5,677 nt of DNA, from positions 1 to 5,677 of the forward strand of contig JAZUHB010000101.1 of NCBI GenBank assembly GCA_045641505.1, read 5' to 3'. Each line of letters begins with the position of its first letter. The stretch's first letter is position 1. This stretch comes from JAZQNF01 sp045641505 (GTDB lineage: Bacteria > Bacillota > Clostridia > Lachnospirales > Bianqueaceae). The translations under genes were made by a program, and so were the position numbers. The notes under the pieces were generated by a model that was given only the letters and a program-made list of their open reading frames with translations, searched no databases and was not told the origin of the DNA. Of the stretch, positions 1-5,677 are shown in pieces.

Positions 1-2740
1 CCTTCCCGTTCTCGCGGAGCAGGTCGATGCGGTCGATCTTCCCCTTGAAGCGGACCTTGCGGCCGTCCGGAAGCTCGAGCGTCACCGGCTCGTTTCCCTT
101 GCCGCCGAACTCCCACTCGAAGGCGGTCGGCTCGAATTCCGCGTTCGACAGCTGGTCGCGGATCAGCTTGACGGCCTCGCCGGCGCTTTCCTGCAGCTTC
201 CTCCAGAAGTAGCGGTAGCGGGAATTCGCCTTGTAGACCTTATATCCGCCCTCCTCGTCGAGCGCATCGCAGATCCCGGCGACCCGGCGTTCGACCTCCT
301 CGTCGGAGAGGATCTTCTCATTCCGTTCCTTCCAGATCGTCTGCAGCAGCTCGCCCGAGCGCTCCAGGATCTCGTGCAGGACGTTTCCGTCGTCGTAGAC
401 GCGGACCTCCTGCGAATCCCGCTCGCGGAGCCTCAGCATGTACTGAAGATAGTAGGACAGCGGGCAGCCGGCATAGGTTTCCATCTGGGAGACGCTGAAC
501 ATGGGCACCCCGCCGCCGAGGAGCGCCTGCGCCGTTTCAGGCGAGATCCGCTCCTGCCGGAAGACCCGGGCGCGGGCCTCCTCCATGACGTCCAGACAGT
601 CGCCGTAGCCGTTCGCGCGGAGCCATTCCCGGGCGCTCTCCGGCAGGGACAGTCCCTCCTCGCAGAGCGCGGGCAGCGGCAGCGTGAGCCCGTCGCGCTT
701 CGGCCAGGGCTTCGCGTCGACCGCCTTGCGGATCCGGTCCCACAGAAGGGAGGAAGGCACGCTCCGGCCGTCGCGCCCCATGGCGCTCATGCTGAAATAG
801 ACGCGGTCCGAGACCTTGCCCAGCAGGCTGTACAGCTGCAGGTAGCGCCTCGCGGCGTTTTCCTCCGCGTCGGGCGCCATCTCGAGGAAGCTGCTCATGC
901 GGCTCCGCTCGCGGCGGTTGAACAGGCCGGGATTGTCCGTCTCGCCGGGAAAACTGCTTTCGGAAAAGCCCGGCACGAACAGCACCTTCACGCCGCCGAG
1001 ACGGGTGGAGGAAAGATCGCCGGCCACCAGCTGGTCGGAGGACGGCGGGACCGTGGAGAGCCGGTATTGCGAAAGGCCCACGGTGATCAGCGAAACGAAA
1101 TCCCGGAGCCCCAGCACCATGTCGCTGAGGAAGGACTCGGTGCTCTCGCAGAGCTCGCGGAATTTGCCGGGCAGCTGCCGGTATTCGGCGGCCCGGCGAA
1201 GATAGCGGGGCGCGGCCCCGGGGGTCAGGACGCTTTCGCGCTCCAGCGCCTCCGCCATGGAATCCATGCGGGCCGGGACGCCGAGGGCCTCCAGGAAGGC
1301 CTGCAGGGAGCGGAGACGGTCGCTCACGCTCTTTTCGCCCTTCTGCGCCGCACGGAGCGCGGTAAGGGCCTCCGCAAGGGCGGACGCGCCCTCCCAGTCC
1401 TCATGAGCCCGGAGCGCGGCGGAGAGCTCCTTCCCGCCGCGAAGTCCCGCGGCAAGCATCTCATTCTCGAAGAGATCGCACTCGTCGGGCGTGAGAGCCG
1501 TCAGCCCGGTCTTCAGCATCGCGGGCAGCTCGTTTTCGGAAAAGTCGCTCTCGCAGCCGGCCAGCGCCTGCAGGATCAGCTGCGCGAAGGGATGCGACGT
1601 CACGTTCGTCTTGTTGTCGAGGAAGCTGCCGAGTCCGTAGAGCTCGAAGGCGCGGATCAGCGGATACTCGAATTCCTCGGCCGAGGGCGGCACCACGGCG
1701 ATGTCGCGGAGCCTGAGGCCCTCCTCCCGGACGAGATGCAGGATCTCCCGAAGCATCGCCCGGATCTCCTCCTCGCAGGAGCCGAAGCGCGAGGCGTAGA
1801 CCGCGGTCTGAGCCGGGCGCAGATCCATCGGAAGGACCGGCTCCCGGGCGTCGAAGAGGCTCTCCCGGAGCGTCCGGAGCACGCGCGCGTTTCCGCTCTC
1901 CTCCTCGGGTCTCTGGAGCACGCGCTCGCAGGGGATGCCGAGCGAGCGCGCCAGCTCCTCCAGCTTACGGGCGGTCTTCTGGGTCTCGGAAAACGCGTTC
2001 TTGTGAACGGGCTCCCCGGCCGCGGTCCGAAGATACGCCCCGTAGGCCCGCTCGCTCATCGTGAGGCAGACCGTGACGTCCTTCGCCGCCCGGAGGATCT
2101 CCCCGAGCACCCGGTATTGCTGCGGCGTGAAGCCGCTGAATTCGTCGAAATAGAAGCGGGCGCCCCGCGCGGTCCCGCTGGAGGAAAGTCGCGCCGCCAG
2201 AAGATCCAGCAGCTGCTCCGACGAGATCCTCTCGCCGCTGATCTCCTCGCGGTAATCGCGCAGGACCAGCAACACGTCGTTCCACTTTTTTCGAAGCACC
2301 GACTCGTCCGGGAGATTCCGCTCGAGCACCTCACGGATCTTCTCCTCCTCGAGGCAGTACTGGAGCATCTCCGTCAGCGCGAGCTTCAGCTGTCCGATGA
2401 AGCCGCTCTGCCGCACGCTCGAGCCGTAGTATTCGAGCTCGTCCTTATGCCGGTTCACGATCCGGTAGAGCACCAGGCTCTTGCCGACGTCGTCCAGCAC
2501 CTTGCGGGCGGGCAAGCCCACCTCCTCGAAGATGCGGTGCGCGAAGCGGTTGAAGCTCAGGACCTCGGTGTTCATCACGCCGTGTCCCGGAACCGCGTCG
2601 AGCAGGGCCTGCTGCGCCGCCAGCGTCATCTGCTCCGGCACGAGATAGAACACCCGTTCGAGCGCATCGAGGCCTGCGATCTCCCGCATCACGGTACCGG
2701 TTTTTCCGGACCGGGCGGGTCCGATGATCAGACGGAGCAT
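1..2740 (-). CDS. addB: Helicase-nuclease AddAB, subunit AddB (C-terminus beyond window)
   Basis: AddB is the non-motor partner of AddA in the cytoplasmic AddAB complex, which unwinds and resects double-strand breaks to a Chi-like site and prepares ssDNA for RecA. The 913 visible codons show: a Walker A loop at residues 7-14 (GPARSGKT); the VLSFNRFAHRI segment near 60-70; a Walker B-like YFDEFSGFTPQQY at 197-209; helicase-like D375 and H383-P384 (LDNKTNV..HPF); VPGF at 589-592; Cys759 in METYAGCPLSYYLQYMLRL, which matches the first ligand of the AddB 4Fe-4S cluster; and GKIDRID with D903 and D906 at the start of the RecB-type nuclease domain. The DYK nuclease motif and the three remaining cluster cysteines should lie off the left edge; AddB is usually about 1150 aa. 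The start at 2740 is set by an AAAGGAGGAGGG ribosome site just upstream. It lies 15 bases after topB in the same reading frame. addA would be expected next downstream but is not seen. Confidence 0.95.
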   Translation of the reverse strand, partial: MLRLIIGPARSGKTGTVMREIAGLDALERVFYLVPEQMTLAAQQALLDAVPGHGVMNTEVLSFNRFAHRIFEEVGLPARKVLDDVGKSLVLYRIVNRHKDELEYYGSSVRQSGFIGQLKLALTEMLQYCLEEEKIREVLERNLPDESVLRKKWNDVLLVLRDYREEISGERISSEQLLDLLAARLSSSGTARGARFYFDEFSGFTPQQYRVLGEILRAAKDVTVCLTMSERAYGAYLRTAAGEPVHKNAFSETQKTARKLEELARSLGIPCERVLQRPEEESGNARVLRTLRESLFDAREPVLPMDLRPAQTAVYASRFGSCEEEIRAMLREILHLVREEGLRLRDIAVVPPSAEEFEYPLIRAFELYGLGSFLDNKTNVTSHPFAQLILQALAGCESDFSENELPAMLKTGLTALTPDECDLFENEMLAAGLRGGKELSAALRAHEDWEGASALAEALTALRAAQKGEKSVSDRLRSLQAFLEALGVPARMDSMAEALERESVLTPGAAPRYLRRAAEYRQLPGKFRELCESTESFLSDMVLGLRDFVSLITVGLSQYRLSTVPPSSDQLVAGDLSSTRLGGVKVLFVPGFSESSFPGETDNPGLFNRRERSRMSSFLEMAPDAEENAARRYLQLYSLLGKVSDRVYFSMSAMGRDGRSVPSSLLWDRIRKAVDAKPWPKRDGLTLPLPALCEEGLSLPESAREWLRANGYGDCLDVMEEARARVFRQERISPETAQALLGGGVPMFSVSQMETYAGCPLSYYLQYMLRLRERDSQEVRVYDDGNVLHEILERSGELLQTIWKERNEKILSDEEVERRVAGICDALDEEGGYKVYKANSRYRYFWRKLQESAGEAVKLIRDQLSNAEFEPTAFEWEFGGKGNEPVTLELPDGRKVRFKGKIDRIDLLRENGK

Positions 2741-2743
2741 GGC

Positions 2744-2753
2744 CCTCCTCCTT
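2744..2753 (-). promoter_or_regulatory. addB ribosome binding site
   Basis: The minus strand reads AAAGGAGGAG ending three bases before the addB ATG, with AAGGAGG-type cores available at a usable spacing. It fills most of the 15-base topB-addB gap. This fixes the addB start and leaves no room for a separate promoter or terminator between the two genes. Confidence 0.8.
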
Positions 2754-2755
2754 TC

Positions 2756-4999
2756 TCAGTTCGCTTTGAAATCCTTGAATTCGAGTTTGCCTTCGGCGGT
2801 GAAATAAAGCGTCGCACTCCCCTGCTCATGGGTAGTCGGAAGCGTGACCGTGACCTTCTTTTCCTTCTTTTTGAGCACTTCCCGGATCATTTCGTCGGTC
2901 AGGGGAAGGCCGTAGCGGTCCATCGAATCGAACCAGACCGTAAGATTACAGCCCTCGCGGAAGCGGCTGCAGTAATAGGCCTTCCGATTCTTGCTGACCC
3001 GGCCCTGACCGCAGAGCGGGCAGACGCCCAGGTCGGCGCGCGGCGGACGGGCTGCCTCCGCGGCGCCTCCGTCCCTCTTCCCGGCGGACGAACCTTCCGC
3101 CTTATCGGACGGCGGAACAGCGAAGCGCGCCCGGTCCGGAGGCGCCTGCTTCGCGTCATTGACGATATATACTACATAACGCCTGATGCTGTCCATAAAA
3201 CGGGACGGATCCATCGAGCCCTGATAGATATGCTCGAGCGCCCGCTCCCACTTACCGGTCATCTCGGGCGATTTGAGCTGCTCCGGCACGATGCGGATGA
3301 GCTCCCGGCCCTTGTCGGTGGGAAGCAGGGTCTTGCCCTTGCGGCTGATGTAGCCCACCTTGAGGAGCCGCTCGATCACGGCGGCGCGGGTCGCGGGCGT
3401 GCCCAGGGAGAGCTTGTCGAGCTGCTCCATCAGCTGCTCGCGGGTGGTCTCGTCCTCGATGTACTTGCCCGCGTATTCCATCGCGGTGAGCAGCGTCGCC
3501 TCGGTGAAGGGCTTGGGCGGCTGGGTCTGCTTCTTCCGGACCTCGCCGCCGGTGACGGCGCAGACGTCGCCTTTTTTGAGGGGCGGGAGCGCGTCGGAGC
3601 CCTCCTCGTCGTCCTCATCCGAGCCGCTCTTTTCCGCGGGCCCCTTGTCGGACAGAGCCATGAAGCCGAGAGCCTTCACCACACGCCCGCGGGCGAGGAA
3701 CGAGTCCTCCTCCGCCGGACCCGCGCACGAAAGGACCGCCTCGGTCACCTCGTACTCGTAGGGCGGATAGAAGACCTCGAGGAAGCGCTTCACCACCAGG
3801 GTGTAGATGCGGCGCTCCTCCTCGGTGAGGCTCCCCAGGTTCGGGCGCTTCGGCGTCGGGATCAGCGCGTGGTGATCGGTGATCTTCGAATTGTCGATGA
3901 TGCGCTTGGAAAAAGGAAGCGTGGCCGGGAGGCCGTCGATCCAGCTCTGGAACTCGGGCACGGAGATCGCCTTCAGGATGGACGGGACCGTGGCCTTGAC
4001 GTCCTCGGGCAGGAAGCGGCTGTCGGTACGCGGATAGGTGAGGATCTTATGCTTTTCGTAGAGGGCCTGCGCGATGTCCAGGACCTTGTTGGCGGAATAG
4101 CCGTATTTGCGGTTGCCGTCGCGCTGGAGCTCCGTCAGGTCGTACAGATAGGGCGGCAGGGTCTTCTTGGGCGTCTTCGTGACGGAGGTGACCTTCGCCT
4201 GTCCGGCGGCCAGCGCGTTCTCAAGGATCGCCTCGGCGCGGCCGGGCTCGTCGACGCGGGTGAGCTTCGTCTTGCCGTCGGCGTCGAGCGCGAAATACCG
4301 GCTGGAGAAGGAGGCGCCCTCCTTCTCGTCCGTCACGACGACCTCGAAATAGTCCTTCGGCACGAAGGCGTCGATCTCCTGTTGGCGGTTCACGATCATC
4401 GCGAGCGTCGGCGTCTGCACGCGGCCCACGGAAAGGACCACGCCCCGCCCGCCGAAGCGCTTGGTGTAGGCGCGGGTGCCGTTCATGCCCACCAGCCAGT
4501 CCGCCTCGCTGCGGCAGCGCGCGCTCTGGTAGAGACGGTCGTAGTCGGCGCCGGGCTTGATCGCGCGGAAGCCCTCGGTGATGGCCTCCTCGGTCATGCT
4601 GGAGACCCAGAGACGGGAGAAGGGCTTCTTGCAGCCCGCCTGATAGTAGATGTAGCGGAAGATCAGCTCGCCCTCGCGTCCCGAGTCGGTGCCGCAGATG
4701 ATGTCGGAAATCTCGTCGGAGTTCATCCAGCTCTTGACGATGTCGAACTGCTTCTTCGAGCTCTGGATCACCTTGTGGCGGAAGCGCTCCGGCATGATGG
4801 GCAGATCCTCCAGCCTCCAGGTTTTATAGTTGTCGCCGTAGGCCTCCGGGTCGGAAAGCTCGACCAGATGGCCGACCGCCCAGGTGACCACATAGCGGTC
4901 TCCGATCAGACAGCCGTCTCCCTGGCCGCGGCAGCCCAGCACTTTGGCATAGTCCCGCCCGACGGACGGTTTTTCGGCGATGACGAGGGTCTTGGACAT
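2756..4999 (-). CDS. topB: DNA topoisomerase III (type IA), TopB
   Basis: A cytoplasmic type IA topoisomerase that cuts one DNA strand through a 5'-phosphotyrosine and passes another strand, resolving recombination and replication intermediates. The 747-residue product is complete. The Toprim domain opens with VIAEKPSVG (E9 catalytic) and carries GTDSGREGELIF at 103-114 (D105, E109, E111). VGRVQTPTLAMI is at 191-202, and the active-site motif TYPRTDSRFL at 321-330 puts the catalytic tyrosine at Y322. KITDHHALIPT is at 372-382 and SLGTPATRAAVIERL at 531-545. The C-terminus adds a four-cysteine zinc-ribbon-like module (C660, C663, C677, C684) after an Ala/Pro/charged linker at about 617-657. 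An acidic run (DEDDEEGSD, 461-469) precedes LPPLKKGD. The length is slightly above the roughly 700-730 usual in Bacillota. The ATG at 4999 is chosen because AAGGAG lies six bases upstream and the protein begins exactly at the conserved MSKTLVIAEKPS; a TTG-started extension would include the promoter. First gene of a topB-addB operon. Confidence 0.97.
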   Translation of the reverse strand: MSKTLVIAEKPSVGRDYAKVLGCRGQGDGCLIGDRYVVTWAVGHLVELSDPEAYGDNYKTWRLEDLPIMPERFRHKVIQSSKKQFDIVKSWMNSDEISDIICGTDSGREGELIFRYIYYQAGCKKPFSRLWVSSMTEEAITEGFRAIKPGADYDRLYQSARCRSEADWLVGMNGTRAYTKRFGGRGVVLSVGRVQTPTLAMIVNRQQEIDAFVPKDYFEVVVTDEKEGASFSSRYFALDADGKTKLTRVDEPGRAEAILENALAAGQAKVTSVTKTPKKTLPPYLYDLTELQRDGNRKYGYSANKVLDIAQALYEKHKILTYPRTDSRFLPEDVKATVPSILKAISVPEFQSWIDGLPATLPFSKRIIDNSKITDHHALIPTPKRPNLGSLTEEERRIYTLVVKRFLEVFYPPYEYEVTEAVLSCAGPAEEDSFLARGRVVKALGFMALSDKGPAEKSGSDEDDEEGSDALPPLKKGDVCAVTGGEVRKKQTQPPKPFTEATLLTAMEYAGKYIEDETTREQLMEQLDKLSLGTPATRAAVIERLLKVGYISRKGKTLLPTDKGRELIRIVPEQLKSPEMTGKWERALEHIYQGSMDPSRFMDSIRRYVVYIVNDAKQAPPDRARFAVPPSDKAEGSSAGKRDGGAAEAARPPRADLGVCPLCGQGRVSKNRKAYYCSRFREGCNLTVWFDSMDRYGLPLTDEMIREVLKKKEKKVTVTLPTTHEQGSATLYFTAEGKLEFKDFKAN

Positions 5000-5005
5000 G
5001 ATGCT

Positions 5006-5011
5006 CTCCTT
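5006..5011 (-). promoter_or_regulatory. topB ribosome binding site
   Basis: AAGGAG on the minus strand, six bases before the ATG at 4999. It decides the start in favour of MSKTLVIAEK over a 20-codon in-frame upstream extension that has no Shine-Dalgarno sequence and would run through the promoter. Confidence 0.8.
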
Positions 5012-5047
5012 CGTTGGATTTCGGTGACACGGAACTTTTTCTGTCCC

Positions 5048-5056
5048 ATTATAACA
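5048..5056 (-). promoter_or_regulatory. Extended -10 promoter for topB-addB
   Basis: The minus strand reads TGTTATAAT, a perfect TATAAT preceded by the TGn extension. Transcription would start near 5041-5042, giving a leader of roughly 43 bases before topB. No good -35 sits 16-18 bases upstream; that stretch (about 5071-5076) falls in the loop and stem of the rpsU terminator. An extended -10 can work without a strong -35. The call rests on motif match and position only. Confidence 0.65.
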
Positions 5057-5082
5057 CAAAAGCCCTGGTCATCGACCAAGGC
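5055..5082 (-). terminator. Intrinsic terminator of rpsU
   Basis: On the minus strand, starting 11 bases after the rpsU stop codon, a 9-bp stem (GCCTTGGTC / GACCAGGGC, with one U-G wobble) closes a 3-base GAT loop and is followed by TTTTGTGTT. An A-tract just before the stem can extend the pairing with the T-run. Read on the plus strand the wobble becomes a C-A mismatch, though a longer T-tract follows. No plus-strand gene ends here, so the minus-strand role is the sensible one. Confidence 0.8.
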
Positions 5083-5093
5083 TTTTTTGTTTT

Positions 5094-5270
5094 TTAATTG
5101 TACTTTCTCTTTCTGGCAGCCTCAGACTTCTTCTTTCTCTTGACGCTGGGCTTTTCGTAATGCTCTCTCTTGCGAACTTCCTGCATGATGCCGGCCTTCG
5201 CGCAGTTTCTCTTGAAACGACGAAGGGCGCTGTCGAGAGACTCGCCTTCCTTAACGATAACGCTAGACAT
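5094..5270 (-). CDS. rpsU: 30S ribosomal protein S21
   Basis: S21 is a small, very basic protein of the 30S subunit, located near the 3' end of 16S rRNA, and takes part in mRNA recognition during initiation. The 58-residue product starts MSSVIVKEGESLDSALRRFKR and ends with the lysine/arginine-rich KPSVKRKKKSEAARKRKYN. Both parts match the family closely, and the length is the normal one. The ATG at 5270 is chosen because GGAGGTG lies seven bases upstream and the protein then begins exactly at the conserved N-terminus. An in-frame ATG 14 codons earlier (5312) has no ribosome site. The gene appears monocistronic: its own strong promoter lies upstream and an intrinsic terminator follows the TAA. 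It diverges from the gene starting at 5471. Confidence 0.97.
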   Translation of the reverse strand: MSSVIVKEGESLDSALRRFKRNCAKAGIMQEVRKREHYEKPSVKRKKKSEAARKRKYN

Positions 5271-5277
5271 TTCACTC

Positions 5278-5284
5278 CACCTCC
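5278..5284 (-). promoter_or_regulatory. rpsU ribosome binding site
   Basis: GGAGGTG on the minus strand, seven bases before the rpsU ATG, inside a G-rich run (GGGGGAGGTGGAG). It is a near-complete match to the anti-Shine-Dalgarno and sets the start codon at 5270. Confidence 0.85.
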
Positions 5285-5338
5285 CCCGTTTGTCAATTGT
5301 GCAGACACGCATAGGGGTCAAAATTTAAGCACTCGTAC

Positions 5339-5367
5339 AGTATAGCGGAGCGTAGGTCTTTCGTCAA
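5339..5367 (-). promoter_or_regulatory. Sigma-A-type promoter of rpsU
   Basis: On the minus strand TTGACG (5362-5367) and TATACT (5339-5344) are separated by exactly 17 bases; each box differs from consensus at one position. The start would be near 5332, giving a leader of about 62 bases. A strong promoter is expected for a ribosomal protein gene. Confidence 0.85.
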
Positions 5368-5376
5368 GTCCCCGCG

Positions 5377-5389
5377 CGAAATTATTTCG
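5377..5389. repeat. 13-bp palindrome midway between divergent promoters
   Basis: CGAAAT-T-ATTTCG is a perfect 6-bp inverted repeat with a one-base centre. It lies 9 bases upstream of the rpsU -35 box and 11 bases upstream of the -35 proposed for the divergent gene. It could be an operator serving either side. Alternatively, its A/T core is centred near -51 of rpsU and could act as an UP element. No regulator family is recognised. Confidence 0.45.
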
Positions 5390-5400
5390 GCCTGCCCGCC

Positions 5401-5429
5401 TTGCGAAATCGGACCGAATCACATAAAAT
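5401..5429 (+). promoter_or_regulatory. Probable promoter of the plus-strand gene at 5471
   Basis: TTGCGA (5401-5406) and TAAAAT (5424-5429) are separated by 17 bases, matching consensus at four and five of six positions. The start would be near 5436, leaving about 35 bases of leader. The spacer holds a 9-bp inverted repeat TCGGACCGA (5409-5417), a possible but weak operator. Confidence 0.6.
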
Positions 5430-5460
5430 AAGAAAAAAGTTTTAGTGCAGGGATTTCCCG

Positions 5461-5466
5461 AGGAGG
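5461..5466 (+). promoter_or_regulatory. Ribosome binding site of the gene at 5471
   Basis: AGGAGG ends four bases before the ATG at 5471. The spacing is a little short, but the match is full, which supports translation of the truncated plus-strand frame. Confidence 0.7.
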
Positions 5467-5470
5467 AACC

Positions 5471-5677
5471 ATGAAATACGAACCGTACGTACAGCGCATC
5501 CGCTGGAAGCTGGAAGAGAGCGCCAAGCTCTACGCGAAGCTCGTCTACCGCGAGGTCGCCGGAATCCCCGGCGCCCCGGCAGGCCTTTCACCGCTCGAGG
5601 GCTTCGAGACCCTCGAGCATTTCCGCGGCGTCCCGGAAACCGGCTGGGAAACGGCGCCCGTCTGCCCCGGCCGCGTC
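5471..5677 (+). CDS. N-terminal fragment, possible family 38 alpha-mannosidase
   Basis: Only the first 69 codons are visible, running open to the right edge with no stop. That this is a real gene is supported by an AGGAGG site, a plausible promoter, and codon use like that of its neighbours. The protein starts MKYEPYVQRIRWKLEESAKL, followed by a charged helix (AKLYAKLVYREVAGI), no signal peptide, and then ETGWETAPVCPGRV. An amphipathic N-terminal helix with an R-I/L-x-x-x-L-E pattern, then a short linker and a W-x-x-x-x-x-x-x-G-x-x element, is what I recall from the N-terminal domain of clostridial GH38 alpha-mannosidases (about 1000 aa, cytoplasmic, removing alpha-mannose from oligosaccharides). 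The catalytic domain lies outside the window, so this is a resemblance, not a proof. Another glycoside hydrolase or an unrelated protein is possible. Confidence 0.5.
   Translation, partial: MKYEPYVQRIRWKLEESAKLYAKLVYREVAGIPGAPAGLSPLEGFETLEHFRGVPETGWETAPVCPGRV

Noticed and set aside
897..1205. Short plus-strand frames inside addB and topB, e.g. 897-1205 and 3360-3761, as small genes
   Set aside because: They lie wholly within well-supported minus-strand genes, are arginine/serine-rich in the way expected of shadow frames, and lack ribosome sites or known motifs.
5000..5059. N-terminal extension of TopB from a TTG at 5059
   Set aside because: It would include the extended -10 and lie upstream of the likely transcription start. 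The conserved family start and a good ribosome site both point to 4999.
5058..5095. Terminator hairpin as a plus-strand or bidirectional terminator
   Set aside because: The plus strand has a good T-tract, but no plus-strand gene ends here and its stem contains a C-A mismatch, whereas the minus-strand stem is fully paired with a wobble.
374..5143. Giant plus-strand open frame as a real protein of 1589 residues
   Set aside because: It is exactly codon-aligned antisense to addB and topB, which carry clear catalytic motifs. It has no ribosome site or recognisable domain, and it crosses the topB promoter and the rpsU terminator.
5268..5296. Second rpsU promoter using the perfect TTGACA at 5291-5296
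   Set aside because: The position 17 bases downstream reads GAAATG, a poor -10, and falls on the rpsU start codon itself.
5271..5312. Longer S21 starting at the in-frame ATG at 5312
   Set aside because: No Shine-Dalgarno sequence precedes it, the extra 14 residues do not resemble S21, and the strong GGAGGTG site sits inside this stretch serving the ATG at 5270.

Overview
This window looks like chromosomal DNA of a fairly G+C-rich Bacillota. Clostridia, perhaps Lachnospiraceae, fit best. The evidence is a 58-residue S21 ribosomal protein with the Firmicutes-type KPSVKRKKKSEAARKRK tail, an AddB-type (not RecBCD-type) double-strand-break repair subunit, strong AGGAGG-like ribosome binding sites, and sigma-A-like promoters. 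The genus-level placement is inference.

Layout from right to left on the minus strand: rpsU (5094-5270) has its own promoter and an intrinsic terminator directly after its stop codon. An extended -10 promoter for the next unit follows immediately. That unit is topB (2756-4999, DNA topoisomerase III, complete, 747 aa), followed after only 15 bases by addB (1-2740, helicase-nuclease subunit AddB). AddB runs off the left edge with 913 codons visible, so its C-terminus is missing. topB and addB almost certainly share a message. Both act on DNA during recombination and repair: AddAB resects double-strand ends and loads RecA, and Topo III removes single-strand-linked junctions.

On the plus strand, only the first 69 codons of one gene (5471-5677) are visible at the right edge. 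It diverges from rpsU and has its own promoter and ribosome binding site. Its N-terminus resembles that of clostridial family 38 alpha-mannosidases, but the fragment is too short to be sure. The 200-base divergent region between it and rpsU holds two back-to-back promoters, with a 13-bp palindrome midway between them.

The very long plus-strand open frame (374-5143) opposite addB and topB is judged to be a codon-usage shadow. I see no mobile element, CRISPR array, tRNA or rRNA, and no convincing new biological system. The most interesting points are the compact terminator/promoter overlap between rpsU and topB, and the palindrome in the divergent region.
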